From assembly GCF_003634095.1 (NCBI RefSeq), contig NZ_RBIR01000001.1:248001-312000 (forward strand): a DNA stretch of 64,000 bases. Direction: 5' to 3'. The first letter of the stretch is position 1, and every line of letters begins with the position of its first letter. Below, piece by piece: positions 16,573 through 24,795 of this stretch. Source of the stretch: Arthrobacter oryzae. GTDB taxonomy: Bacteria > Actinomycetota > Actinomycetes > Actinomycetales > Micrococcaceae. A program made the position numbers and the translations under genes. The notes under the pieces were generated by a model that saw nothing but the letters and a program-made list of their open reading frames with translations, made no database searches and was not told where the DNA came from.

Positions 16573-17775
16573 TCAGACGCCCGCGTTGTAGACATCGAGC
16601 CCGAAGCGGTTCAGCCCGGGTGCCCCCGCGTAGCCCAGATAAGGCAGGCCGAACGTGTCTTCAATGCTGGCCAGCAGGCTGTAGTGGTTGTAGGGGGTGG
16701 TGGACCAGGTCCCGCCCTTGGTGAAGGGTGAGAGCACGAGCGCGCCGACGCGGCCGCCGCCCGGGCCCGTGATGCCCGGCTCGGGGGAGTTGGGCCCGGA
16801 AGTTTCGCCGCAGCAGGCGGTGGCGTCCGACTGGGGTCCGTCGGATTCGTCGAACGTGATCACCAGGACGCCGTCTTGCTTGAACGCGGGGGAGGAAGTG
16901 ATGGCCGGCACCCACTGCTTGAGCCACTCGTCCGCGCTGGCCAGCCCGCCGGGCTGCCCGTCGACGCAGGGGGCGTCGTGTCCGTCATGGCAGAGGTTCG
17001 GCGTGATCATGGACAGGTTCGGGGTGGTGGCGGCTGAGGTGAGGTCCGTCTTCAGCGCGGTGAGGTCGACGTCGTTCCGGGCACAATCCGGCGAATCGGT
17101 GATCCCGGCAAAATAGACGAACGGGTTGTGGCGCGCCGCGTACTGGTCGCCGACCCTTGCCTTCTGAGTGTCATCCACCGCGCCGAGGGCCGGGTGGCGG
17201 CATGGCGTTCCCATGTCCTCCATATAGCCCTTCCACGTCTTGCCTGCCGCCGTTAGCTGTCCGGCGACCGTGGGCACGCTGGCCGGGAAGACGCAGCCAT
17301 CTCCGACGGCTTGGCCTTGGCTGGCCGTCCCGGTGCCGGCGAACGGCGAGTACGTCTGGCAGTCGGCCTGCATTTGCGGGTTGGGTCCCTGTCCGGAGAT
17401 CTGGGCGACGTAGTTCGGCTGCGAATTGTGCGCCGTCCCGTAGTACTGGTTCAGCAGCACCCCCTGGCTGCGCAGCGTCTGCGAGAGATACGGCGCGGCC
17501 GAGGCCGGGCCCCAGGTCGTGTCGTAACCCTTGTTTTCGAGGTTGATCACGAAGACATGCTTGGCCCCGGGCAGGAAGCCTTGGCCCGCGGTGGTGGCGG
17601 CGGGGGCTGCCGCATTGGCTGGCGTACCCGCCGTCGCGGCCTGGGAGCCGTAGCTGAGCGACGCGGCCGCGAGCACGAGCAGCGCGGCCGAGGCGAACCG
17701 CTTCAGGGTGCGGCGGCTGCGCTGCCGGCGGGGTTCGGGGGCGGTTGCGGTGGTGGGGTTCACGGGAGTTTCCAT
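16573..17775 (-). CDS. Secreted phosphoesterase, paralogue of the 15356-16546 gene
   Basis: A 400-aa protein. It begins METPVNPTTATAPEP, then a basic stretch and a signal segment (FASAALLVLAAASLSYG) without a lipobox, so it is probably released or anchored differently from its paralogue. The catalytic domain starts KHVFVINLENKGYDTTWG and carries KTWKGYMEDMGTPCRHP and LVITFDESDG. An insertion containing Cys-Cys (SDATACCGETSG) is absent from the paralogue. I chose ATG 17775, which overlaps the end of the upstream phospholipase-like gene by 16 bp. The longer frame is Arg-rich shadow sequence. It likely forms an operon with the upstream gene. Confidence 0.85.
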   Translation of the reverse strand: METPVNPTTATAPEPRRQRSRRTLKRFASAALLVLAAASLSYGSQAATAGTPANAAAPAATTAGQGFLPGAKHVFVINLENKGYDTTWGPASAAPYLSQTLRSQGVLLNQYYGTAHNSQPNYVAQISGQGPNPQMQADCQTYSPFAGTGTASQGQAVGDGCVFPASVPTVAGQLTAAGKTWKGYMEDMGTPCRHPALGAVDDTQKARVGDQYAARHNPFVYFAGITDSPDCARNDVDLTALKTDLTSAATTPNLSMITPNLCHDGHDAPCVDGQPGGLASADEWLKQWVPAITSSPAFKQDGVLVITFDESDGPQSDATACCGETSGPNSPEPGITGPGGGRVGALVLSPFTKGGTWSTTPYNHYSLLASIEDTFGLPYLGYAGAPGLNRFGLDVYNAGV

Positions 17776-19019
17776 CCGTCGGCGAGTGCTTTCTGTTTGA
17801 GGCCGGACCATTCTTCGGCCGGAGGCGGGCCCACCGGGGCGCAGGCCGGGCCGGCCGCGAAGGGCGGGACAAGGTACTTGGGCGCGTTGAGGTTGGCCGG
17901 TGTGCCGAAGTCCAGGACTTCGGCAATGTTGCGTGCTGCCTTGTCCCGCGGCGTCAACGCCGGCAGGTTCCAGCGCCATTCGATGGCTTTGAGAACGGAG
18001 GTGTGGTCGTAGACGTCGTGGGCGACGTACCGGCGTCGGGCCCGCGGGGAAATGACGACCGAGGGCACCCGGAAACCGCGCAGGGCCGTGTCGGGGCTGG
18101 CATCGGGGGCCGATGCCGGCGCGACGTGGTCGTAGAAGCCGCCCCACTCGTCGTAGTTGACCACCAGCAGGGTGTTGGCCCAGCCCGGGCCGGTGGTGAC
18201 GGCGTTGTAGACCTCGGCCAGGAATGTTTCGCCGGAGCGGATGTCGGCGTGCGGGTGGTCATCGCCCGACGTTCCCGAGCCCTCGTCCGTGAAGCGCGGA
18301 TCCACGAAGGAGACCGCCGGAAGGGTCCCGGCGCCGGCGTCGGTCAGGAACTCGGAGTAGTGGTGCGAGATTCCCTGGTATTTGGTGCCCCAGAGCGCGG
18401 TGAAGGGGATGTCCCCGTAGTAGTACTTGCCGGAAACTCCGGCCGCGGCCAGCCGGTCCCAGATGGTCGGCAGGGTGCTGGTGACGGTGGAGTTGTGGAT
18501 CCGGTCCGTCGCTGCAGCGTGCTGGTAGAACCGGTTCGGGTAGGTCTCGGCCATCGTGGCGGCGAAGTACCGGTCGCACACCGTCCAGTCCGGAGCGGCC
18601 TGCCGCCAGAAGTCGAGGTCGGCGGCCTCGTAGTAGCCGACCGCGAATTCGTCGTTTTCGCCGGCCCGCAGCCAGCCGTTGTTTTTGCCGTCGTTGTACT
18701 GGATGCGGCCGCCCTCGTAGGAGTGGTCCGGATCCGGGTGGCCGCAGCCCTGGAAGTCTGTCAGGTGGTGCGTGCTGTGCGGGATTCCGTAACGGTCCGT
18801 GTACGTCAGGCCGGACTGGATGCCGTCGGCACCGGGCAGCCAACCCAGGAAGTGGTCGAAGGAACGGTTTTCCATCATCAGCACGATGATGTGCTCGATG
18901 CCCGACGTGTCGGCCGGGGGCAGGGCGGGTGTCGCGGCCTCGGCGGGCCGCCAGCTGGTGCCGGCGGCCAGCGTGGCCGTTCCGGCGGCGGTCAGAAATG
19001 TACGTCTCGAGAAGGTCAC
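17760..19019 (-). CDS. Tat-exported phospholipase C-like phosphoesterase
   Basis: A 419-aa protein. Twin-arginine signal (SRRTFLTAAGTATLAAG), then the phosphoesterase domain with IEHIIVLMMENRSFDHFLG at its start, the family's nucleophile/metal region. Further motifs are DWTVCDRYF, NTLLVVNYDEWGGFYDHV and RVPSVVISPRARR, as in bacterial phospholipase C and non-specific acid phosphatases. The length is shorter than the roughly 500-700 aa of classic PlcC proteins because the C-terminal accessory domains are missing. The downstream phosphoesterase overlaps its stop. Together they suggest phosphate scavenging, although I see no clear PhoP box. Confidence 0.85.
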   Translation of the reverse strand: MTFSRRTFLTAAGTATLAAGTSWRPAEAATPALPPADTSGIEHIIVLMMENRSFDHFLGWLPGADGIQSGLTYTDRYGIPHSTHHLTDFQGCGHPDPDHSYEGGRIQYNDGKNNGWLRAGENDEFAVGYYEAADLDFWRQAAPDWTVCDRYFAATMAETYPNRFYQHAAATDRIHNSTVTSTLPTIWDRLAAAGVSGKYYYGDIPFTALWGTKYQGISHHYSEFLTDAGAGTLPAVSFVDPRFTDEGSGTSGDDHPHADIRSGETFLAEVYNAVTTGPGWANTLLVVNYDEWGGFYDHVAPASAPDASPDTALRGFRVPSVVISPRARRRYVAHDVYDHTSVLKAIEWRWNLPALTPRDKAARNIAEVLDFGTPANLNAPKYLVPPFAAGPACAPVGPPPAEEWSGLKQKALADGWKLP

Positions 19020-19114
19020 GCCCAGCAGTAGATCACGGAGAGGTTACGAAATGAACGCCTTCGGGGCCGGGTTCATCGTTTGTTCACCGGGTGTTCGTCT
19101 GCCCTGACCTGCGG

Positions 19115-19825
19115 CTAAGGCGCCGTGGGGTCCGAACCGTTACCGGACGCTTCCTGGCCGTATTCGGCTGAGATGAGGATGGGGAGGTGATCCGATGCCC
19201 CGCGGGGCAGCGTCTCAACGCTTTCGATATCCAGCCCCTGGGAGGTGGCGAAGTCGAAGTGGCCCTTGAAGACCTTGTACCGCGTGTAGGTGCGGCGGTC
19301 GCTCATCGTGAGGTCGTAGCCGGCGTCCTTCATCTGCGCGGTCAGGGACTTGGTGAAGAACGGATAGTTGAAGTCACCGACCATCAGCGACATGAGGCCG
19401 CCGCCCATGCTGAGCAGCTCGGCGTGGGCGGCATGGATCTGGTTTCGGCGCAGCGAGTTCGACGCCGTCAGGGGTGCCGCGTGGAAGGAGGCGATGACGA
19501 GCTCGTGGTCGGTCTCGTTGTCCGTCACGCGGGTGCCGATGAGCCGCTCATGCGCGGGTGCCAGGACCCGGTCATGGAGGGACTTCTTCAAGGCGAACGT
19601 CTGGGTGTCATAAGCCGTGAAGCGGTCCTTGCGGTAATAGATCGCCAGGCCCAGCCGGTTTCCCCGGGTGGCGTCGGCCAGGTGCAGGTTGCCGATCGTG
19701 GCCGGCAAGTCCTCGGTGTCGCACTCCTGCAGGCACAGAGCATCAACCTCGAAATCGCGGGCCAGATCGGCCAGCTCTCCACTGGCTTTGTGCTTGCGGA
19801 GGTTGTAGCTGATGACTCGAATCAG
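19115..19825 (-). CDS. Endonuclease/exonuclease/phosphatase family protein, apparent CTG start
   Basis: About 236 aa. The first canonical start (ATG 19708) would cut off the first conserved block. Upstream in frame the sequence reads IRVISYNLRKHKASGELADL, then DALCLQEC, which is the obligatory N-terminus of this metal-dependent fold (Asn and Glu ligands). No ATG, GTG or TTG exists in frame before it. CTG at 19825 lies 7 nt after AGGGG; ATT at 19822 is the alternative. Later motifs are MVGDFNYP (Asp/Asn pair) and ASDHLPI (catalytic Asp-His), so the enzyme looks intact. The target, nucleic acid or phospholipid, is unknown. Confidence 0.8.
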   Translation of the reverse strand: MIRVISYNLRKHKASGELADLARDFEVDALCLQECDTEDLPATIGNLHLADATRGNRLGLAIYYRKDRFTAYDTQTFALKKSLHDRVLAPAHERLIGTRVTDNETDHELVIASFHAAPLTASNSLRRNQIHAAHAELLSMGGGLMSLMVGDFNYPFFTKSLTAQMKDAGYDLTMSDRRTYTRYKVFKGHFDFATSQGLDIESVETLPRGASDHLPILISAEYGQEASGNGSDPTAP

Positions 19826-20021
19826 GAGGGCACCCCTTCGGATGATAGTTTCGGACGCTGTGACCGAGTCTACCCAGTCCGGTGCCCTGAAGGGTGCGCA
19901 TTGACACGGGAGCCGTCCATAAATGGTCCGCTGCGTCCCCGGTCGGAAAGCGCAGCGCGGGGCTGCCCGCGGCTCAGGCGATAGGCTGGGGGAAATTTCT
20001 GATGGAAGCTGCGAAAGGTCG

Positions 20022-20828
20022 ATGTTGACTGCTGAACTACCTGTTCTGGCCGAGGGCGATTTCTACTATGAGGCGCTGGGCGGCGGGCGTTACCGCTCCA
20101 CGATCCACGCCCAGGGCGCCTGGAACGAGCACGAGCAGCACATGGCCCCGGCGTCCGGGATTATGGCCGACGCCCTGGCCAGGCATGAGCCGCGCGGGGA
20201 TATGCGGATGGCGCGTCTTAGCTACGAGATCCTCGGCCTGATCCCCGGCGGGGAGTTCGACGTCGTGACCTCCACGCTCCGCCCCGGCCGGACCATCGAA
20301 CTGGTCCAGGCCGAACTCGTAGCCGGCGGCCGGACGGCCATCCGCGCCACCGCCTGGCGGATGATCACCTCGGACACCTCCGCAATTGCCGCCTTCGAGG
20401 ATCCGCGGATCCCGGCTCCGGACGAGTGCGAACCCTACGACGCCGCCAGCATCTGGCCCGGCGGCTACATTGCCTCGCTGCACATGCGGATCGCCGAGGG
20501 CCACCGGGCCGGCTCAGGGACCGTGTGGCTGCACACCGACTATCCGCTGACCGACCAGGCGGACACCGGTGACCTCGCCCGGCTGATCGGCCTTGTGGAC
20601 ACGGCGAACGGCATTGCCGCCCGGGTCCCGCCGGGCAAGGGCAGCTACGCCTTCCCCAACCTGGACCTGCAGATCCACATGTACCGGCAGCCGCAGGGGG
20701 AGTGGCTGGGACTGGATAACGAGGTCTCGTTCGGCACGGACGGGATCGGCCTTACCTCCACCGTCCTGCACGACCTCAGCGGCCCGTTTGGGCGCGCGGA
20801 ACAGATCCTGACGCTGCGCAAGTCCTAG
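20022..20828 (+). CDS. Acyl-CoA thioesterase family protein
   Basis: A 268-aa protein with two tandem hot-dog-like halves. The first contains GAWNEHEQHMAPASGIMADAL and the helix RGDMRMARLSYEILGLIPGG; the second contains TVWLHTDYPL and NLDLQIHMYRQPQGEWLGLD, then FGTDGIGLTSTVLHDLSGPFGRAEQ. This matches the TesB-like thioesterase family of actinobacteria. ATG 20022 has AAAGG at good spacing. Its stop codon shares the palindrome CTAG with the stop of the convergent DUF2177 gene. The substrate chain length is unknown. Confidence 0.85.
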   Translation: MLTAELPVLAEGDFYYEALGGGRYRSTIHAQGAWNEHEQHMAPASGIMADALARHEPRGDMRMARLSYEILGLIPGGEFDVVTSTLRPGRTIELVQAELVAGGRTAIRATAWRMITSDTSAIAAFEDPRIPAPDECEPYDAASIWPGGYIASLHMRIAEGHRAGSGTVWLHTDYPLTDQADTGDLARLIGLVDTANGIAARVPPGKGSYAFPNLDLQIHMYRQPQGEWLGLDNEVSFGTDGIGLTSTVLHDLSGPFGRAEQILTLRKS

Positions 20829-21214
20829 TTAGAGTGGAAGACGAGCCAACCGGCCAGCGTGGCCAGCGCTGTCAGAGCGGCGCCCCACAGGATGTCGACG
20901 ACGATTAGTTGCCACGGCCAGGTCTTGAGCGTGGCGGCGTTGGTCAGGTCGTAGGTGGCGTAGCCAAACACGCCTAGCGCGGCGCCGTAGCCGACGGCGC
21001 TGAGCCAGCTGCCGCCGTCGAGCGCTGGTGTCAGGGCGAAGAACACGATCCCGGCAATGTAGATCACGTAGAACACCACCGCGTACCCTAGATTGGGCTT
21101 GTCGGCCAGGAGACCGCCGATCTGGCGGCGGTAGAACGGATTCATCGACTTGAGCCAGATAGCGTCGATTATGGCGAACGCGGCGGCTACGACGAGGAAT
21201 TGCAGAATGACCAT
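20825..21214 (-). CDS. DUF2177 family membrane protein
   Basis: A 129-aa protein with four predicted TMs: the first starts VILQFLVVAAAFAIIDAIWL, and later ones include YAVVFYVIYIAGIVFFAL and GYGAALGVFGYATYDLTNAATL. The GYATYDLTN stretch is the strongest DUF2177 signature. The function of the family is unknown. The start is ATG 21214 or ATG 21232; the longer frame is rejected. Its start lies only about 16 bp from the start of the divergent lipoate ligase-like gene, so the promoters must lie within each other's coding sequence. Confidence 0.8.
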   Translation of the reverse strand: MVILQFLVVAAAFAIIDAIWLKSMNPFYRRQIGGLLADKPNLGYAVVFYVIYIAGIVFFALTPALDGGSWLSAVGYGAALGVFGYATYDLTNAATLKTWPWQLIVVDILWGAALTALATLAGWLVFHSN

Positions 21215-21230
21215 AAGGGAGCATAACAAC

Positions 21231-21995
21231 ATGCCGCAGGCGCCAGCCGGACCCCGGACGCTGACGGTGGTGCGGCAGAAGGAAACCCTTGGCGCCGCGG
21301 CCGACCTCGACTTCGCGCTCGGGCTCCTCCAGAAGGTCAAGACTGGTTCGCTGGGTCCGATGCTCAGGCTTTACCGCCCGGTTCCCACCGTGGCCTTCGG
21401 GCAGCGCGACACTCACCTGCCCGGTTTTGAGGCCGCCGCCGCAGCCTGCCGGGACCAAGGCTTCGAACCGCTGGTCCGCAAGGCCGGCGGCCGTGCCGCG
21501 GCATACCACCAGGGAACGCTCGTCATCGATCACCTGGAACCGGATACGGACGCGATTGCCGGGGCCAAGGGACGATTTTCGCTCTTTGGCGGACTGCTCG
21601 CCGGCGCGCTGCGCGACGCCGGCGTGGATGCCGGCGTCGGCGAGATTCCGGGGGAATACTGCCCCGGCGAGTTCAGCGTGCACGGCAGGGACCCCCGGGT
21701 CCCGGACCATCTCGTCAAGCTGGTGGGAACCGCCCAGCGGGTTGTTGCCGGCGGCTGGCTGTTCAGCTCCGTGATCGTGGTGGAGAACTCCGCCCCGATC
21801 CGCGCGGTCCTGGAAGCCAGTTACGCTGCGCTCGGCCTCGATTGGAACCCGGCGACGGCGGGCGCGGCCGACGACCTCGTGCCGGGCCTCGACGTCGACG
21901 CGGTCGAAGCGGCCGTCGTCGCCGCCTACGGCCGCTACGCCTCGCTCAGCGACGCGGAATTTGTAACCGTGCTGAATAAGGTTGAAGCGGTATGA
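21231..21995 (+). CDS. Lipoate-protein ligase family protein (BPL/LplA fold)
   Basis: A 254-aa cytoplasmic protein of the biotin/lipoate ligase fold. It shows the conserved PTVAFGQRDTHLPGF, VRKAGGRAAAYHQGTLVIDH (the lipoyl-AMP binding RxxGG region), GEYCPGEFSVH and KLVGTAQRVVAGGWLFSSVI (the catalytic Lys region). The size and motif order fit actinobacterial LplA-like proteins, which attach or transfer lipoate/octanoate. Start ATG 21231 has AAGGGAG about 10 nt upstream; ATG 21207 with GAGGAA is an equally credible alternative. The stop overlaps the carboxylesterase start (ATGA). Confidence 0.85.
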   Translation: MPQAPAGPRTLTVVRQKETLGAAADLDFALGLLQKVKTGSLGPMLRLYRPVPTVAFGQRDTHLPGFEAAAAACRDQGFEPLVRKAGGRAAAYHQGTLVIDHLEPDTDAIAGAKGRFSLFGGLLAGALRDAGVDAGVGEIPGEYCPGEFSVHGRDPRVPDHLVKLVGTAQRVVAGGWLFSSVIVVENSAPIRAVLEASYAALGLDWNPATAGAADDLVPGLDVDAVEAAVVAAYGRYASLSDAEFVTVLNKVEAV

Positions 21996-23317
21996 CTGTG
22001 AACCTTTCCTTCGACGCGCCGTGTGGCCCGATCACGGGATGGCGCGACGGCGCCGTCGTGCGTGCCACCGGCATTCCCTACGCCACCGCGCGGCGGTTTC
22101 AGCCGCCCGCGCCGGCAGCCGACTGGTCCGAGGTGCTGGAGGCGACATCCCTGGCCCCGGCGTGCCCGCAGGCTCCGGTGCCCTTCCTGGACGACGTCCT
22201 GGGTACCCGCTACGGCGAGCTTCCCGGCAGCGAGGATTGCCAGCGCCTGTCCATCACCTTGCCTGCCGGCCTCGACGGCGGCGAGCGGCTGCCGGTGATG
22301 GTCTGGCTGCACGGCGGATCCTATACGTCCGGATCGGGCGACCTGGCGATCTTCGATCCGTCGGCACTGGTGGCTGAAACCCGCGTGATCGTGGTCTCGG
22401 TGACGTACCGGCTGGGCCTTTTCGGATATTTGTCCACCAGCACTGGCCGGCCCGCCAATCTGGGCCTGCTGGACCAGATCGAGGCGTTCCGCTGGGTGCA
22501 GCGCAACATCGGCTCGTTCGGCGGGGACCCAGGCAGGGTCACCGCGTTCGGACAATCGGCGGGGGGCGACGCCGTCGCGCATCTCATGGCAACGCCTGGC
22601 GCCGCGGCTCTCTTCCAGCGGGCCATCATTCAAAGCGCGCCCCTGGGAATTACGCGCGGGCGGCAAAAGATGAACGCCGCCATGGGCGTCGCTGCGGAGG
22701 CCGTCACGGACGCCACTCCGGCGATGGACGTCGTCGCCCTCGAGGAGGATGTTGCCCGGACCGCGAGGAAGTTCGGCCTGATGGCGGCCATGCCGTTCGG
22801 GATCCAGTACGGGCATGCACCGCTGCCCGGGGAGTCCGAACTCGACGAAGCCTGGAATGCTGCTGCGCCGGGGATCGATATCCTGATCGGCCATACGGCG
22901 GAGGAGGCCAGGCTGTTTCTGCCGCGAAGCCCGCACCTGAGCACCGTGGCGAGGATTCCGGTGATCGGCAGCGCCCTGCTCAAGGCAGTCTCCTGGCTGG
23001 TCACGGAAAAGGTGTACGGCAAGGCGGCCAGAGAATTTGCCCGGCGGCATGTTCGCGCGGGCGGACGGGCCCACAGCTACGTGCTGTCGTGGGGGGCGCC
23101 GGGGAACCGGTACGGGGCGGCGCACACCATTGACCTGCCGCTGCTGTTCGGTCACCAGCAGACGTGGGAGGCGGCCGGGCTGCTTGCTGGTGCCACCTGG
23201 GAGGACATCAACGCTCACGGCCGGGCGATGCGGGCGCTCTGGGCACGGTTCGCCTACGGCGACAGCCTCGGCGCCCGCGGGGAGATTTCCGGCTCCCTCC
23301 GGTACCGCTCGGTCTGA
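21992..23317 (+). CDS. Type B carboxylesterase
   Basis: A 441-aa alpha/beta hydrolase of the carboxylesterase/cholinesterase family. It shows MVWLHGGSYTSGSG (oxyanion hole), EDCQRLSITLP, the nucleophile GQSAGGDAVAHL near residue 188, and an acidic candidate in IGHTAEEARLF. The catalytic His is probably in the GAAHTIDLPLLFGH stretch. It is shorter than the usual roughly 500 aa, with the lid region reduced. It is coupled to the lipoate ligase-like gene by a 4-bp overlap. No signal peptide is visible, so it is cytoplasmic. Confidence 0.88.
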   Translation: MTVNLSFDAPCGPITGWRDGAVVRATGIPYATARRFQPPAPAADWSEVLEATSLAPACPQAPVPFLDDVLGTRYGELPGSEDCQRLSITLPAGLDGGERLPVMVWLHGGSYTSGSGDLAIFDPSALVAETRVIVVSVTYRLGLFGYLSTSTGRPANLGLLDQIEAFRWVQRNIGSFGGDPGRVTAFGQSAGGDAVAHLMATPGAAALFQRAIIQSAPLGITRGRQKMNAAMGVAAEAVTDATPAMDVVALEEDVARTARKFGLMAAMPFGIQYGHAPLPGESELDEAWNAAAPGIDILIGHTAEEARLFLPRSPHLSTVARIPVIGSALLKAVSWLVTEKVYGKAAREFARRHVRAGGRAHSYVLSWGAPGNRYGAAHTIDLPLLFGHQQTWEAAGLLAGATWEDINAHGRAMRALWARFAYGDSLGARGEISGSLRYRSV

Positions 23318-23344
23318 ACCGGAGCCCTAAGGAGACCAGCACGC

Positions 23345-24010
23345 TCAAGGCAGCGAGGTCAGCGCGGCGGCGATCACCCACAGCAACGCGAGGGTTCCGA
23401 CGGCGATCATCGGCAGGTTCCACGTCGCGGTCACTGTGCCTGCGGAGGGGCGGAGTCCGGCGGTGCCGGCGTCCTGCCAGGCCTTGGCGATCTGGTCACG
23501 GCCCGTCGCTACCGCCGGCTGGTGGCTGATCCGTTCATTGCCCGGGAGGATGCTGAAGGGTCGGCTTTTCAGATCGCTGACGTGCTGAAAACCGGATTCG
23601 AACGAGCCAGGCGGGGTCGGCGCACCCCAGCTCACGTACTTCTTGCCGCCGGCCCTGACAGCTACGGCGTAGCGGACCTCGATGTCCTCGATCGTATCGA
23701 ACGGGATCCGGAAGCTACGCAGTCCGTTGATCACCTCGAACCCGTCGCTATCCGCGCGGAGGCACGGCCGGCACTGGGCCACGTAGACCAACCAGGACAC
23801 CAGAACCAGCCAGGGGGCGGCGTGCAACGCGGCCCCGGATTCGCCGCTGGCCGCCAGCCAGCACAGCGTGCCCGCAACGGCGGCCCACGCGATCGCGGCG
23901 ACCGGGCGGCTCGACGCCGAGCGATATGTTCTGGATTGCTGCGCTGACCGCTGGGTGGGCGCTGAGCCGTTCGCCTGCGGCGGGCGCGCGGTATCTTTTG
24001 ACGCTTTCAA
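23345..24010 (-). CDS. PH-domain-like membrane protein
   Basis: A 221-aa protein. The hydrophilic N-terminus is followed by two TMs (AIAWAAVAGTLCWLAASG and WLVLVSWLVYVAQC), a bacterial PH-like beta domain (DGFEVINGLRSFRIPFDTIEDIEV, then GGKKYVSWGAPTPPGSF), and a final TM (LPMIAVGTLALLWVIAA). Such small proteins are annotated as PH domain-containing in actinobacteria, with unknown function. The start is TTG 24010, preceded by GAGGGGG about 4-5 nt upstream. It is convergent with the carboxylesterase. Confidence 0.7.
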   Translation of the reverse strand: MKASKDTARPPQANGSAPTQRSAQQSRTYRSASSRPVAAIAWAAVAGTLCWLAASGESGAALHAAPWLVLVSWLVYVAQCRPCLRADSDGFEVINGLRSFRIPFDTIEDIEVRYAVAVRAGGKKYVSWGAPTPPGSFESGFQHVSDLKSRPFSILPGNERISHQPAVATGRDQIAKAWQDAGTAGLRPSAGTVTATWNLPMIAVGTLALLWVIAAALTSLP

Positions 24011-24112
24011 TGGTCCCCCTCCATGCCCGAGTCGTCGTCGGGGTGAGAGAAATGTACCGCAGCATTGCCCGGCTGGCTGGTCATGGCCGCGTGCGATTGC
24101 GGCAGCTGCGGA

Positions 24113-24739
24113 TTAATCGCGGTTTGCGGCGGCGTCGCGTCCTGCCTGCGTGCTCGCGAAGATGTCCGGCCTCGGCGTGGGGGTGCCGTGCTTCACGGCC
24201 TGGATCCACTCGTCGGTTGAGAGGACAGAGGCGAAACGCGACTGCAGTACTACGAGCACCGCGGTGTGCAGTTCCTCGGCTCCAAGGGATCCGGCGCGGT
24301 TGGACATGGCCAGGGTGCCGGTGGCGTCGGAGAGGAACTCGACGTTCAGGCCGCGGTGTGCTGCGTCCCGGGCCGTTGATTCATCGCAGTTCTGCGTCAT
24401 GTACCCGGCGATCACGATCGTGTCGATGCCGTGGTCCGTGAGCCACCCGGCGAGGTCGGTGCCCGTGAAGCAGGAGGGGAGGGTCTTTTCCATCACGTGG
24501 TCGTGACCGCGGCTGCTCACGACGGGATGCAGGTCGAATCCGTGGCTGCCGCGGGCGAAGATCGGTGAGCCCTCGGGTGCCGTTTGTTGAACGACGACGA
24601 CGGGAATCCCCGCTTCTGCGGCGGCGTCCATGGCCTTGCCGACGTTGGCCAGGCTCACCTCCGGGTGTGGGAAGCCGATGGGCAGATTCCCGGAGATGTA
24701 TTCGTTCTGCACGTCGATGACGAGAAGGGCGCGGTTCAC
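24113..24739 (-). CDS. Isochorismatase-like cysteine hydrolase
   Basis: A 208-aa cytoplasmic hydrolase. The catalytic triad pattern is clear: Asp in ALLVIDVQNEY, Lys in VMEKTLPSCF, and the nucleophile Cys in GYMTQNCDESTARDA. The GTG start at 24739 has AAGGAG 5 nt upstream and gives the usual family N-terminus; the longer frame to 24832 is not supported. It lies 56 bp downstream of the alpha/beta hydrolase on the same strand and may be co-transcribed. Family members hydrolyse isochorismate, nicotinamide or related amides; the substrate is not determined here. Confidence 0.88.
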   Translation of the reverse strand: MNRALLVIDVQNEYISGNLPIGFPHPEVSLANVGKAMDAAAEAGIPVVVVQQTAPEGSPIFARGSHGFDLHPVVSSRGHDHVMEKTLPSCFTGTDLAGWLTDHGIDTIVIAGYMTQNCDESTARDAAHRGLNVEFLSDATGTLAMSNRAGSLGAEELHTAVLVVLQSRFASVLSTDEWIQAVKHGTPTPRPDIFASTQAGRDAAANRD

Positions 24740-24795
24740 TTGGCTCCTTGCGTGGGCGTAGTCAGCGGGCGAGGGGTAGCCCGCCGATTGCGATC

